The notes under the pieces were generated by a model. It saw only the letters and a program-made list of their open reading frames with translations. It was not told the origin of the DNA and searched no databases. Below, one piece after another: positions 1-7,880 of a stretch of 64,000 nt of DNA. The DNA is from Candidatus Poribacteria bacterium. GTDB lineage: Bacteria; Poribacteria; WGA-4E; WGA-3G. The DNA is taken from contig JAJEDB010000071.1 in assembly GCA_022821725.1 (NCBI GenBank), positions 1 to 64,000 on the forward strand, written 5' to 3'. Numbering within the stretch: position 1 is the first letter of the stretch; each line of letters starts with the position of its first letter. The position numbers were made by a program, and so were the translations under genes.

Positions 1-73
1 CGGCTTGAGATTTTTTACCCCCAGTTTGAATAAAATCTAAGACGCGTTTGCGTAAATCTGTTGAATATGCCAT
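1..73 (-). CDS. IS630-type transposase, N-terminus only (cut by window edge)
   Basis: Too short for the ORF track. Reading leftward from the ATG at 73 gives MAYSTDLRKRVLDFIQTGGK and runs off the window. This opening (MAYS-x-DLR-x-RV) is the start of the helix-turn-helix DNA-binding domain of IS630/Tc1-mariner type transposases. Only 24 codons are visible, so I cannot say whether the gene is complete or where the terminal repeats are. The call rests on the N-terminal signature alone. Confidence 0.6.
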   Translation of the reverse strand, partial: MAYSTDLRKRVLDFIQTGGKKSQA

Positions 74-527
74 AATAGACGCAGCCTATCATAAAACCGA
101 AAAAATGTCTCTTTAATTCTAAAGGTCACTATAAATAAAAACATTAAGGTTCCTCCTCAAAATCGCTGTCAGTCGACAATAACAGATAAGCAATTTCTAT
201 GCCATTCCATTTTGTATCGCAAGCGTGAGATTTCGCACGAAATGGGGCAATTTCTTGCCTCAGCATGCACAAAAAGGGGCAATCGTGAATGGCTGAAACA
301 TCAAACACACGCGCTAATCCTTATAGTATACCATTCACAGTGGGATCATGTCAAATCAAACGGGTAGCACTCCGCTGGAGTGCGGTGTCTTGACTTCACG
401 CTTTTCTATAGACATAGCACTCCGCTGGAGTGCGAAAGCCAAATTTTTCTCTGAAACACCCTGTTGAGACATCCAAAATTCGTCAGAGCAATTTGGGTTA
501 ATATAGACCCACTATTAACGCCGTTGA
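74..527. other. intergenic region with no gene seen
   Basis: About 450 bp between the transposase start and the promoter of the PorV-like gene. I see no credible ORF or RNA gene in it. It holds a pair of short palindromes (367-433, listed separately). The stretch next to the transposase may include the insertion-sequence end, but no terminal repeat could be defined from one side only. Confidence 0.5.
367..433. repeat. two copies of a 17-bp palindrome
   Basis: GCACTCCGCTGGAGTGC occurs at 367-383 and again at 417-433. Each copy can fold into a 7-bp stem with a GCT loop, and both are preceded by TA and followed by G. A relative with G/C-shifted arms (GCACCCCAGCGGGGTGC) lies inside the Pnkp gene at 40781. 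No gene ends immediately upstream on either strand, so a terminator role is unlikely. Confidence 0.7.
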
Positions 528-556
528 TTGACAAAGGCACACCGTTTGGGTAAAAT
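528..556 (+). promoter_or_regulatory. sigma70-type promoter of the PorV-like gene
   Basis: TTGACA at 528-533, a 17-bp spacer and TAAAAT at 551-556. This is a near-consensus vegetative promoter about 40 bp upstream of the AAGGAG ribosome binding site of the PorV-like gene. The same TTGNNN-17-TAAAAT form recurs elsewhere in the window. Confidence 0.75.
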
Positions 557-599
557 AGTCTGTGTTTAGCATACTATCAAAATTTAAGGAGACAGACGG

Positions 600-1517
600 A
601 CGAAAAACACGAATTACGCCCTCCATTCCACTATCAAACGCTTCCTATGTCTGCTGTTAATGCTAATTTTGCTGCTGAATGGATCGGTTCACGCAGCGTT
701 CGAGAATATCGAACTCATGGCGGGACCCGCGGGGATGGGAAGTGCCTATTCGGCAGCGACGCAGGATACCAGTGCCCTGATATGGAACCCCGCAGGTTTG
801 GCACGATTACGGACTCCTGAAATCGGTGTCAGTTACCTCGATCTGCACGGTGTATTCGGTTACAGTTTTGTCGGCGTGGCACACCCGATTCGGAGGGGAC
901 ACACCCTCGGCGCAGCACTCCTAAACTCAAGTGATACAGAAGGGATCTCTCAAGAAAGGATTGTGATGTTGTCGCTCGCAACCCGTATATGGAAAAGGCT
1001 GCATATCGGTATGAATGCGAAATATTTTAGCACTTCGGTCAATCTGGATCAGATGCCGTTAGGGCACGGCACCGGATGGGGCACCGATCTCGGTTTCCAA
1101 TATGACTTTATGGCGGAAATGGTTAGAATCGGTATCGTCCTCCCGAACCTGTTCTCGAACGTGTCGTATCGTCGACTTGAAGAGACGACCTCCAAAACCA
1201 CCTACAGCGAGTCGCTGCTCCGTGAATGGCGTATCGGTGCTGCGGTCAGCGTCAATTTCGGCTCAGGGGCACCCTACAGATACCTGGAGGCTGTGTTAGC
1301 GGCTTTTGAGATCGCCAACGGTGTCCCGCTTATCGGATGTGAGTACCGAAATGATATAAGATACGGTGAATTCGCGCTGCGGTTGGGATGGCGTTTCGGC
1401 GATGGACCCACCGCCGGATTCGGCTGTCAGCGCGGTAATATTAGCGTAGATTACGCCTTCGTGAACGAGAGATACGGTTCGCAGACCTCGCTGTTCTCAG
1501 TCCGGCTTTTCTATTGA
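600..1517 (+). CDS. PorV/PorQ-like outer-membrane beta-barrel protein
   Basis: The mature part opens with FENIELMAGPAGMGSAYSAA followed by ALIWNPAGLA, the signature of PorV/PorQ (UPF0164) outer-membrane proteins, which are linked to type IX secretion and fatty-acid-transporter-like barrels. The protein is rich in alternating beta-strand sequence and ends in an aromatic (VRLFY), as outer-membrane barrels do. The ORF track starts at ATG 660, but that cuts the signal peptide in half. The frame stays open upstream and encodes IKRFLCLLLMLILLLNGSVHA, a full signal peptide with its basic n-region. A strong ribosome site AAGGAG (586-591) sits 8 nt before an ACG codon at 600. I therefore propose ACG 600, or a sequencing error in an ATG there. 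The substrate is unknown. It may serve the proteins with NPFNPE C-terminal domains elsewhere in the window (inference). Confidence 0.7.
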   Translation, partial: TKNTNYALHSTIKRFLCLLLMLILLLNGSVHAAFENIELMAGPAGMGSAYSAATQDTSALIWNPAGLARLRTPEIGVSYLDLHGVFGYSFVGVAHPIRRGHTLGAALLNSSDTEGISQERIVMLSLATRIWKRLHIGMNAKYFSTSVNLDQMPLGHGTGWGTDLGFQYDFMAEMVRIGIVLPNLFSNVSYRRLEETTSKTTYSESLLREWRIGAAVSVNFGSGAPYRYLEAVLAAFEIANGVPLIGCEYRNDIRYGEFALRLGWRFGDGPTAGFGCQRGNISVDYAFVNERYGSQTSLFSVRLFY

Positions 1518-1606
1518 TTTTTGCTAAATTGATGGTAAACTGTCTACAACAAAGTCTATGAGGGTTAGACCCCATCTTGTGATTATCCAAAAAAGGAGGC
1601 GGCACG

Positions 1607-1831
1607 ATGGAAAAACCAACGACTATTCAAGAAATTATCCAGCGATTAGACAAACTTACACCTATGCAACAGAAACAAATTTTGAATTCTGTTCTCTCTT
1701 TTTTAGGGGAACCGATAAGAGGCACACCGGGAAAGGAAATGCTTAAATTTGTAGGTACAATCTCGAAGGAAGACTTGGAAATCATGAAGCAGACCATTGA
1801 GGAGGGATGTGGAATGGCATCGTTATCGTAA
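1607..1831 (+). CDS. VapB-like antitoxin paralogue without a partner toxin
   Basis: A 74-aa acidic protein preceded by AAAGGAGG. It is clearly paralogous to the next gene: both read TTIQEIxxRLDKLTxxQQxQxL near the N-terminus, then a GTPG/GIPL-type turn, then LKFVG or LEFVG, and end in an acidic IKQAIEE-type helix. The downstream copy overlaps a PIN-domain toxin, so this one is probably the same antitoxin type. No PIN gene follows it; about 110 bp separate it from the second antitoxin. It may be a spare antitoxin or the remains of a duplication. The family is not one I can name more exactly. Confidence 0.6.
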   Translation: MEKPTTIQEIIQRLDKLTPMQQKQILNSVLSFLGEPIRGTPGKEMLKFVGTISKEDLEIMKQTIEEGCGMASLS

Positions 1832-1851
1832 GGACATCATATTAAAAAGCG

Positions 1852-1881
1852 TTGACTTTCTCAGACGACCTATGATAAAAT
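1852..1881 (+). promoter_or_regulatory. promoter of the antitoxin-toxin pair
   Basis: TTGACT at 1852-1857, 18 bp, TAAAAT at 1876-1881, about 60 bp upstream of the antitoxin ATG at 1942. It suggests that the toxin-antitoxin pair is transcribed independently of the upstream paralogue. Confidence 0.6.
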
Positions 1882-1941
1882 TCTTTCAAGAGATCAGTGG
1901 GTACAGAAACCACATCCGCTAATCAAAAAGGAGGCAACACG

Positions 1942-2172
1942 ATGGAACATTCAACGACTATCCAAGAGATTGTGGAACGGTTAGACAAACTCACACTTGG
2001 GCAGCAGAGACAGGTTTTAGACTTCACGCTTGAATTATCCGGGGAATCCCCAAAAGGTATACCCCTTCAGGAATTGCTTGAATTTGTAGGTCTCTTCCCG
2101 CCCGAAGACCTTGAAGAAATAAAACAGGCGATTGAGGAGGATTGCGGACAGGTCGATGAATCAGAATGGTAA
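1942..2172 (+). CDS. VapB-like antitoxin
   Basis: A 76-aa acidic protein. The track start at 1897 is rejected because a strong ribosome site (AAAGGAGG) lies just before ATG 1942, the same arrangement as in its upstream paralogue. The C-terminal end overlaps the PIN toxin gene by 17 nt, the usual antitoxin-toxin coupling. The sequence is helical (TTIQEIVERLDKLTLGQQ) with a DUF2281-like look, but I see no recognisable DNA-binding fold, so autoregulation cannot be judged. The expected role is to bind and block the VapC ribonuclease encoded next. Confidence 0.65.
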   Translation: MEHSTTIQEIVERLDKLTLGQQRQVLDFTLELSGESPKGIPLQELLEFVGLFPPEDLEEIKQAIEEDCGQVDESEW

Positions 2173-2557
2173 ATATCTGTTGGACACCAACATTCTCATT
2201 GCTATGTTAGCTGATGATATGATAATCCACGTCCAAGACAAAACGCAAAATGTTCCTAAAGTGTCTTTGCCTTCCCCGGCAATTGGTGAGCTCTACTATG
2301 GGGCGCGAAAATCAGGCAGACCTATAGAAAATCTCGCAAAAGTTAACCGGCTCACGCAGCGATTTCCACTCATCTCTTGTGATTTGGAAACGGCACAGTG
2401 GTACGGAATCATCAAAAACGAGTTGCGGCGGAAGGGCCGCCCTATCCCAAATAACGACCTCTGGATCGCAGCAATTGCTTTACAATATGACTTAATTCTT
2501 GTCACACGAGACTCACATTTTGACGAAGTAGAATCTCTACAGACAGAATCCTGGTAA
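2156..2557 (+). CDS. vapC: VapC-type PIN-domain ribonuclease toxin
   Basis: A 133-aa PIN-domain protein. The start at ATG 2156 gives MNQNGKYLLDTNILIAML, with the first catalytic Asp in LLDTN. The conserved Glu follows in PAIGELYYGARKSGRP, and the acidic pair near the C-terminus is in NNDLWIAAIAL and VTRDSHF. All four acidic positions expected for Mg-dependent RNA cleavage are present, so the toxin looks intact. Length fits the family (about 130 aa). It overlaps the antitoxin and probably depends on it translationally. It converges with the E2 gene, leaving only 3 bp between stop codons. Confidence 0.85.
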   Translation: MNQNGKYLLDTNILIAMLADDMIIHVQDKTQNVPKVSLPSPAIGELYYGARKSGRPIENLAKVNRLTQRFPLISCDLETAQWYGIIKNELRRKGRPIPNNDLWIAAIALQYDLILVTRDSHFDEVESLQTESW

Positions 2558-2560
2558 CTC

Positions 2561-3928
2561 CTACACCAACAACAGATACGGGTCTTGAATATAACTGGAG
2601 ACTGTTTGTAGGAACTGCGCTGCAGGGGCACCGTCTACCACACGATGATCGAACGTTAAACTCAGCGTCAGCATGCTCCGAACAACAATTTCATCGTCGT
2701 GAACAACCGGTTTCTTCAGAATCCGTCCCACCCCGAGAATCGCACTCTCCGGTGGATTGATGATAGGTGTAAACGCATCAATCCCGAAATTCCCAAGATT
2801 TGTAATTGTAAAAGTACCACCTTGGAGTTCACCGGGTGTCAGTTGATTACTGCGCGCCCGTTCGGCGAAACCTCTCACCTGATCGGATATCTCCGATAAC
2901 CGCTCCTTGTCGGCATTTCTGACGACAGGGACTACCAACCCGTCTTCCAATGCGACTGCCACACCGATGTTAATTTCCGGTAATAGATGAATCCCTTCAT
3001 CCGTGAGTGTTGCGTTGAGTCGCGGATGTTCTCCCAAAGCGTTTGCGACGACTTTAACGAGCAGATCGGTGTAGGTGAGACTCACCTCTCTCGCCTGTAG
3101 CTTATCGTTGAGCATTCCACGGAGTTCGACGAAAGCGGTTGCGTCAACCTCTGTGTGGAGTGTGACACTGGCGTTGGTCTGAAGGCTCATGGTCATCCGC
3201 GCTGCGATAATTTCACGGATGCCATCCATAGGAATAACCTCTGTCGCCTGTTGGGGAGCGGGGGCCTCTATAACAGGGGTTTCAGCGGCGGCTGCGCTCG
3301 CTTGCAACACATCGTCACGGACGATTCTGCCATCGGGTCCCGAACCGACGATTGAAACCAGATCGACACCGTGTTCCTTCGCCAATCGTCGGGCAAGCGG
3401 TGATGCCTTCAGTCGGGTGGTTTCTTCGATTGGCGCGGGTCCTCTTAAGTCAATATATCGCTGGACATCGCTCTCAAGAATACGTCCACCGGGTCCAGAG
3501 GCTTTGACTTCGGTCAAGTCAATCGCGAGTTTTTCGGCGAGTTGGCGTGCCGCTGGTGAGGCTTTTGGTGCGACGGTCGTAGCAGGTGGTGTTGCCTTGG
3601 GTTGTGCGGGTTGTACTGATGCTTGCGGTTCCGGTGCGGTGTCCACTTCGGCTGTCCCCGTGTCCGCCTCAACGCGTGCCACTTCCTCTCCGGGTGCGCC
3701 GATAATCGCTAACAGGGCATTGACGGGGACATTGGTACCTTCCTCAGCCAGCAATTGCGCGATCACCCCATCCGTGGGGGATTCCTGCTCATGGACGACC
3801 TTATCGGTTTCGATCTCTAACAGCGGCTGTCCTTGTGTGACGGTATCGCCCTCCTTCACCAGCCATTTCCCGATTTTCCCTTTGGTCATCGTCTGATCCA
3901 TCTGAAGCATTTTTAACTCAACTGCCAT
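2561..3928 (-). CDS. 2-oxoacid dehydrogenase E2, dihydrolipoamide acyltransferase
   Basis: A 455-aa acyltransferase core subunit of a pyruvate- or branched-chain-type dehydrogenase complex. It carries one lipoyl domain (residues 1-80) with the lipoylated Lys43 in EIETDKVV, then a Pro/Ala linker. Two E3-binding (peripheral-subunit) motifs follow: KASPAARQLAEKLAIDL...GPGGRI and KASPLARRLAKEHGVDL...GPDGRI. The catalytic domain (about 225-455) ends with the active-site motif DHRVVDG. One such motif is usual; two in tandem is less common. No E1 or E3 gene is nearby, so substrate specificity cannot be decided. The start is preceded by TAGGAG. It is the last gene of a minus-strand run. Confidence 0.85.
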   Translation of the reverse strand: MAVELKMLQMDQTMTKGKIGKWLVKEGDTVTQGQPLLEIETDKVVHEQESPTDGVIAQLLAEEGTNVPVNALLAIIGAPGEEVARVEADTGTAEVDTAPEPQASVQPAQPKATPPATTVAPKASPAARQLAEKLAIDLTEVKASGPGGRILESDVQRYIDLRGPAPIEETTRLKASPLARRLAKEHGVDLVSIVGSGPDGRIVRDDVLQASAAAAETPVIEAPAPQQATEVIPMDGIREIIAARMTMSLQTNASVTLHTEVDATAFVELRGMLNDKLQAREVSLTYTDLLVKVVANALGEHPRLNATLTDEGIHLLPEINIGVAVALEDGLVVPVVRNADKERLSEISDQVRGFAERARSNQLTPGELQGGTFTITNLGNFGIDAFTPIINPPESAILGVGRILKKPVVHDDEIVVRSMLTLSLTFDHRVVDGAPAAQFLQTVSSYIQDPYLLLV

Positions 3929-3946
3929 TTTTTCTCCTATTTTTCC

Positions 3947-4243
3947 TCATGAATGTCCTTCGATCAGTTCAATCAGTAGCTCAACATTCGCATCTTTTTC
4001 CAGAATCAGTGCAAATTTATGGTACTCGTCGCCCTTGAAGATCGCCTGAATGAAAGGACTCAACGCAATTAAGAGTTGGCTCCCCAAAAAGTTCAGCGGC
4101 TTACCGGTCTCTAAAAAGAGAATGGCGGGCGCGGTTAGACCGCGCCGGACAATCCACGTTGCAGCCTTTTCAAGCAGGGCGCGTTGCTCGGACTCAGGAA
4201 TATCTTCAAGGACACGTGGTATTTCAGGGTTTGGATTGAACAT
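3947..4243 (-). CDS. small conserved-looking protein of unknown function
   Basis: A 98-aa soluble protein between the oxidoreductase and the E2 gene. The track begins at a TTG (4300). The ATG at 4243 is preferred and gives MFNPNPEIPRVLEDIPESEQ. It has an acidic N-terminal half with an ESEQRALLEKAATW helix, a hydrophobic middle (APAILFLETGKPLNFLGSQL) and a C-terminal helix rich in Glu/Leu. There is no signal peptide and no motif I recognise. The spacing (18 nt to E2, about 60 nt from the oxidoreductase) suggests cotranscription, but the neighbours do not reveal a function. Confidence 0.5.
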   Translation of the reverse strand: MFNPNPEIPRVLEDIPESEQRALLEKAATWIVRRGLTAPAILFLETGKPLNFLGSQLLIALSPFIQAIFKGDEYHKFALILEKDANVELLIELIEGHS

Positions 4244-4303
4244 ATTGTCCCGTAAGCCTCTATAGGCTTGCGCAGCACCTAAGTCCCTACAAATACACAA
4301 CCT

Positions 4304-5344
4304 CTAAATCTCTAAGTCGCTCAGGTAATCGGCGATCTGCTTGGGTTGTCCGTCAAGCGTTGTTTCCATTGCGGCGATGACAAGCACGAAACTTTTGATA
4401 TTGTCCTCAATCCGTGTATCAGAAGGTTCGCCACCATCGAGCCAGTTCAGGAATTCATCAAAGAGATGCTGATGCGCTTGGTAGGGAATTGCCGGTGCCT
4501 CATAGACTTCGGTCTCTCCCCCCACACGGTGGATCGTCATCTGGTTGCCGCCCGCGATTTCCACAGCACCCTCCTCAAATTCAGCGCGATAGTGTTCATG
4601 GTTCCAACAATTAACGATACCCGCCGATGAACTGTTGCCTTCATAAGAGGTATGGACACCGTTATCCATCCGCATCACGTAGAAACCGCTGGAGTAATGC
4701 TGGAAACTCGACCATTCGGGATTCCATCCAAATCCGATTAAGGTTTCACAATCGCCACCGGAGAGGAACCGAAGCATGTCAAGATGATGGACAGAGCCTT
4801 CAAAAAGAAGCCCGAAATCCATATCGTGTCGCCACGCTTTGCCCCACGAAAGATAACGCCGATAATCGCACGCATATCTCCCGACAATGTGTTGCAGCCG
4901 TCCCAATCTACCCTCATCGCGGATACGAATCAATTCCTGTTTATTATCTGCATACCGATAGTTTTGGATAATCGCGCACGGGAGTCCTGTTTTTTGGGCG
5001 GTGTGCACCATCGCTTTTGCTGCGTCTAAGGTATCCGCAATCGGTTTTTCACAGATAACCGGCATCCCGTTTTCCATAGCAGCAATTGCAGCAGGACTGT
5101 GAAATTGCGGTGGAACCGCAATACCACAGAAATCAGCTTTGACCTCTGCACACGCCTCGTTAAAGTCTGTGAAGAGTTGTGAAGTGCCGAGTCCTAATGC
5201 CTCGCCCTGCGCTGTGAGTACATCTGTACTCACATCCGCTAAACCAACGATTTCGATCCGGTCGCTGAAATTGTTCGTGAAATTGTTGATCCAGCCACCC
5301 GCCATACCACTGCCACCAATCATTAAACACGTTCGTTTTGCCAT
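4304..5344 (-). CDS. Gfo/Idh/MocA-family NAD(P)-dependent oxidoreductase
   Basis: A 346-aa sugar- or inositol-type dehydrogenase. The ATG at 5344 starts MAKRTCLMIGGSGMAGG, placing the Rossmann glycine motif at the N-terminus as the family requires. The track start at 5413 adds 23 unlikely residues. The EKPIADT motif (family EKP) supplies the conserved lysine, and the C-terminal alpha/beta domain contains the FEGSVHHLDMLRFLSGG histidine region. It oxidises or epimerises a sugar or cyclitol, but the substrate cannot be read from the sequence. It lies downstream of the gamma-carbonic-anhydrase-like gene with a 135-bp gap containing a strong hairpin. Confidence 0.85.
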   Translation of the reverse strand: MAKRTCLMIGGSGMAGGWINNFTNNFSDRIEIVGLADVSTDVLTAQGEALGLGTSQLFTDFNEACAEVKADFCGIAVPPQFHSPAAIAAMENGMPVICEKPIADTLDAAKAMVHTAQKTGLPCAIIQNYRYADNKQELIRIRDEGRLGRLQHIVGRYACDYRRYLSWGKAWRHDMDFGLLFEGSVHHLDMLRFLSGGDCETLIGFGWNPEWSSFQHYSSGFYVMRMDNGVHTSYEGNSSSAGIVNCWNHEHYRAEFEEGAVEIAGGNQMTIHRVGGETEVYEAPAIPYQAHQHLFDEFLNWLDGGEPSDTRIEDNIKSFVLVIAAMETTLDGQPKQIADYLSDLEI

Positions 5345-5366
5345 TTTTCTAACGATTGCTCCTGGG

Positions 5367-5389
5367 CGTTGCCGCCGTTGTCGGCAACG
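5367..5389 (-). other. hairpin in the leader of the oxidoreductase gene
   Basis: CGTTGCCG (5367-5374), a 7-nt loop and CGGCAACG (5382-5389) form a perfect 8-bp stem about 25 nt before the oxidoreductase ATG and just upstream of an AGGAG sequence. There is no U-tract after it on the minus strand, so it is not a typical terminator. It may be an mRNA-processing or translation-modulating structure, or a small repeat. Confidence 0.35.
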
Positions 5390-5479
5390 ATCTAAAATTA
5401 ATAAAAAACCCACTTTAGGTTATGAAAAGTTTCTGAAAGATTCAAAATCTGTATTCTCACTGCAAAGCAATTGAATCGT

Positions 5480-5986
5480 TTAAAGATTTTGCATCAGTTT
5501 GCCACGTAAAACGTAATCGTCCTTGCCGCGTCGGACGCGTTCAAATTCCGCCTCGGTCGCCTTACGCCCCACCTTTGCTGGGACTCCCATCGCCACTGCA
5601 CCCGGTGGGATTTCCTGTCCTTCTCGGACAAGCGCCCCAGCTGCAACAACGGCATTTTCGCCAATCACCGAGCCCGTCAGGAGAATCGCTCCCATGCCGA
5701 TCAGGGCACCGTCTCCAATCGTGCAACTATGGAGGATAGCACCGTGCCCGATCGTAACATCATCACCGATGAGACACGGAATCTCCTTGTCCATGTGTAT
5801 CACTGCACCGTCCTGAACGTTAGTGCGACACCCGATCCGGATCGGTTCTAAATCCCCACGGAGCACGCTGTTAAACCAGATACTCGATTCTTCCCCAATT
5901 GTTACATCGCCTACAATCATCGCCCCTGGCGCGACGAAAACAGAGGGATGCACGTTCGGCGTTATGCCTTCATATTCTATCAACAT
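5480..5986 (-). CDS. gamma-carbonic-anhydrase-like hexapeptide-repeat protein (YrdA/PaaY type)
   Basis: A 168-aa left-handed beta-helix protein made of hexapeptide repeats (IGEESSIWFNSVLRGD, IGDDVTIGHGAILH, IGDGALIGMGA). The metal-binding histidines of the gamma carbonic anhydrase group are in place: one in AVIHMD and two in IGHGAILH. The RGDLEPI segment near residue 45 is typical. Members are Zn or Fe trimers; some hydrate CO2, many have no proven activity. The C-terminus ends in the family's capping helix. It sits between the ABC permease and the Gfo oxidoreductase, 12 nt after the permease stop. Confidence 0.85.
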   Translation of the reverse strand: MLIEYEGITPNVHPSVFVAPGAMIVGDVTIGEESSIWFNSVLRGDLEPIRIGCRTNVQDGAVIHMDKEIPCLIGDDVTIGHGAILHSCTIGDGALIGMGAILLTGSVIGENAVVAAGALVREGQEIPPGAVAMGVPAKVGRKATEAEFERVRRGKDDYVLRGKLMQNL

Positions 5987-5998
5987 ATTCCTTCCTAA

Positions 5999-7657
5999 CT
6001 AAAAAAATTGCTGTGCAACCAGCAATTTGCGGAGATTTCCTATTCCCCATCTATAAGATATTCCGAATACACCCACAAGGAGGATTATCAACCCAACAAA
6101 CACGACGAGACTTCCCGTATACCACGCTATGACCACGGCAAGAACAAGTGCCACATCAATAATAAGCACCACTGTGAACGTTAAAACCCGAAGGATCGGC
6201 TTCCGTGTTTTTGATAGGGTGGTTGTCAATTCTGCCATCCACGATAAAGTTCCAATCGCTGTATTCAAGGCGCACGCCGTCGGGAGCGTTAAGAGAGGCG
6301 TTAGCATGACTGGCATCCACGTATCCTTTGGCATTTGGAGGAGACACACAGCAAACAGAGACCAGAATTCAGCATAAACCAATGCACAGAGAAACGCTGT
6401 CAGGAATTTACTCGTGAACACCAACCTCGGCGTAACAGGGGCGGCTTTCAGCATCCACCATGTCTTCGCTTCATCTCGAAGACCGTTACAGCTGATACCG
6501 AAGGTAATCAGCATACTATACAGAACTATCTGCACAGTCAGAACCAGTCCAGCGTTCGTATCCGCACTGCCTTCCTGCACGAGTAAGATAGCGATGTGAA
6601 CCACCAAAAACAGCGTGAGCATCGCAATGGCAATTAACCGTCCACTGTGCCGGACGAAAATGAGAAAGTCCTTTAGCATCATAGATCGTATCTTACCACG
6701 TCCGATCGCAAGCCGCATGCGTTCCAGATACGATGCTTGAGAAGCAGTGGTGCGCCGCACGGATTTACGCTTGGAAACTTTCAACTGCCGAATATTTTCC
6801 CAACCGCGTTGATACATCAGTTGTGCAACAAGCACTGCCACGCCGACAGCGGTGAGACTTCCTCCAACACCGCCCAGTGCCCACCTCAACCGGACCCCTA
6901 TTGTGGATTCAGTCACCCAACTCAACAGCAGTTTGCCAATCCACTCGTGTGGATACCACGCAGCAGTCGTATCCGTTGTTCTCTCGGAAGCCCAATCGAG
7001 CAACAATTGCTTTAGGTGGATCGGCTCAAACTCGAAAAACAGTGTTAACGATAACAGGAAACCTACCGCTACGCCAATTGCAGTGCCGAGCACCTTGAGT
7101 GTTGCGAGAAGCCATCCAGACGAAAAGAAACGCGCAATCAACATCACACTGACGGTGACATAACTCGCGATCATTAACAAAAGACACAAGCACACTGGAA
7201 ATAGAACTGCGTAGAAATGCCACGGTAATTCAAATATCAGACCGAACGCTACCCACGGAGGTCCCAAAAAACAGAGGATACTCAGAAAGCGCGTGAGAGT
7301 CAGATGAATGAACTTATACCCGAAAATTGCGAGCGGTTGAATCGGTGCAGCGTGTAACAATGCCGTGTCCGGTGCTTCATATAGACTCTTCAGCGAACTC
7401 TCCATCAATTCCTTGGCAACAACGATAATCCCGAAGAGCATGAACCCATTAATCACACCCAGCAGAAGTCTCGGTTCCGCCTCAGTGTGTCGTAAATGCG
7501 CGAAGAGGGAATTTCCTAACACCGAGAGTGCAACGATGAAGACGAGATACCCGACCCCCTTTAAAGCGGTTTTTCGCCACGCCTCGCCACCACGACTTAG
7601 TCCATTTAACCACCCTTGCAAATCCGCGCTCAGCAGAATTATCACATTCCTCAACAT
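5999..7657 (-). CDS. ABC-2 type exporter, membrane subunit
   Basis: A polytopic protein of about 552 aa with roughly a dozen hydrophobic segments, forming the membrane half of an ABC exporter whose ATPase is encoded just upstream (7872-8630). The track starts at a TTG (7687) inside the repeat element; the ATG at 7657 (MLRNVIILLSADLQGWL) is preferred. The first membrane pair lies near residues 35-75 and a second bundle at the C-terminus. The hydrophilic middle (RQLKVSKRKSVRR) is probably cytoplasmic. It resembles large putative ABC exporters in which two permease halves are joined. The substrate is unknown. The repeat element supplies AAGG upstream of the ATG. Confidence 0.75.
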   Translation of the reverse strand: MLRNVIILLSADLQGWLNGLSRGGEAWRKTALKGVGYLVFIVALSVLGNSLFAHLRHTEAEPRLLLGVINGFMLFGIIVVAKELMESSLKSLYEAPDTALLHAAPIQPLAIFGYKFIHLTLTRFLSILCFLGPPWVAFGLIFELPWHFYAVLFPVCLCLLLMIASYVTVSVMLIARFFSSGWLLATLKVLGTAIGVAVGFLLSLTLFFEFEPIHLKQLLLDWASERTTDTTAAWYPHEWIGKLLLSWVTESTIGVRLRWALGGVGGSLTAVGVAVLVAQLMYQRGWENIRQLKVSKRKSVRRTTASQASYLERMRLAIGRGKIRSMMLKDFLIFVRHSGRLIAIAMLTLFLVVHIAILLVQEGSADTNAGLVLTVQIVLYSMLITFGISCNGLRDEAKTWWMLKAAPVTPRLVFTSKFLTAFLCALVYAEFWSLFAVCLLQMPKDTWMPVMLTPLLTLPTACALNTAIGTLSWMAELTTTLSKTRKPILRVLTFTVVLIIDVALVLAVVIAWYTGSLVVFVGLIILLVGVFGISYRWGIGNLRKLLVAQQFF

Positions 7658-7880
7658 TTTTAATTTTACCTTGCGGAGAAACGACAAACGTTAGAACTTT
7701 GACGGGCGTTGCTCAAATCCGTTCTCCATTTCATTACGAACTCCGCGCTTTCGTTTCCCTAAGACAGCAGCCTGCAACAATACGCAGAAATACCCAAGCA
7801 AAAACACGCAGGCGGGTCTACGGAAAGGAACGTCAAACTTGAAATCCGCCTAACCGAACCGCAAGGTATAATTAAAAATC
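7658..7880. repeat. junction element A (inverted-repeat intergenic element)
   Basis: About 220 bp filling the gap between the ABC ATPase stop and the permease start. The left end TTTTAATTTTACCTTGCGG and the right end CCGCAAGGTATAATTAAAAA are inverted copies. The left end read on the minus strand runs directly into the permease ATG; the right end contains the TAA stop of the ATPase gene. The interior holds modules shared with other copies: CATTTCATTACG, GCCTGCAACAA, ACCCAAGCAAAAACACG and TCTACGGAAAGGAACGTC. See copies at 14507, 26162, 29499, 31563, 33048, 38256, 52656 and 63437. Confidence 0.75.

Noticed and set aside
3189-3896. 235-aa plus-strand ORF
   Set aside because: Antisense to the E2 gene; its composition (Ala/Ser/Arg-rich) mirrors the Pro/Ala linker of E2 and there is no ribosome site.
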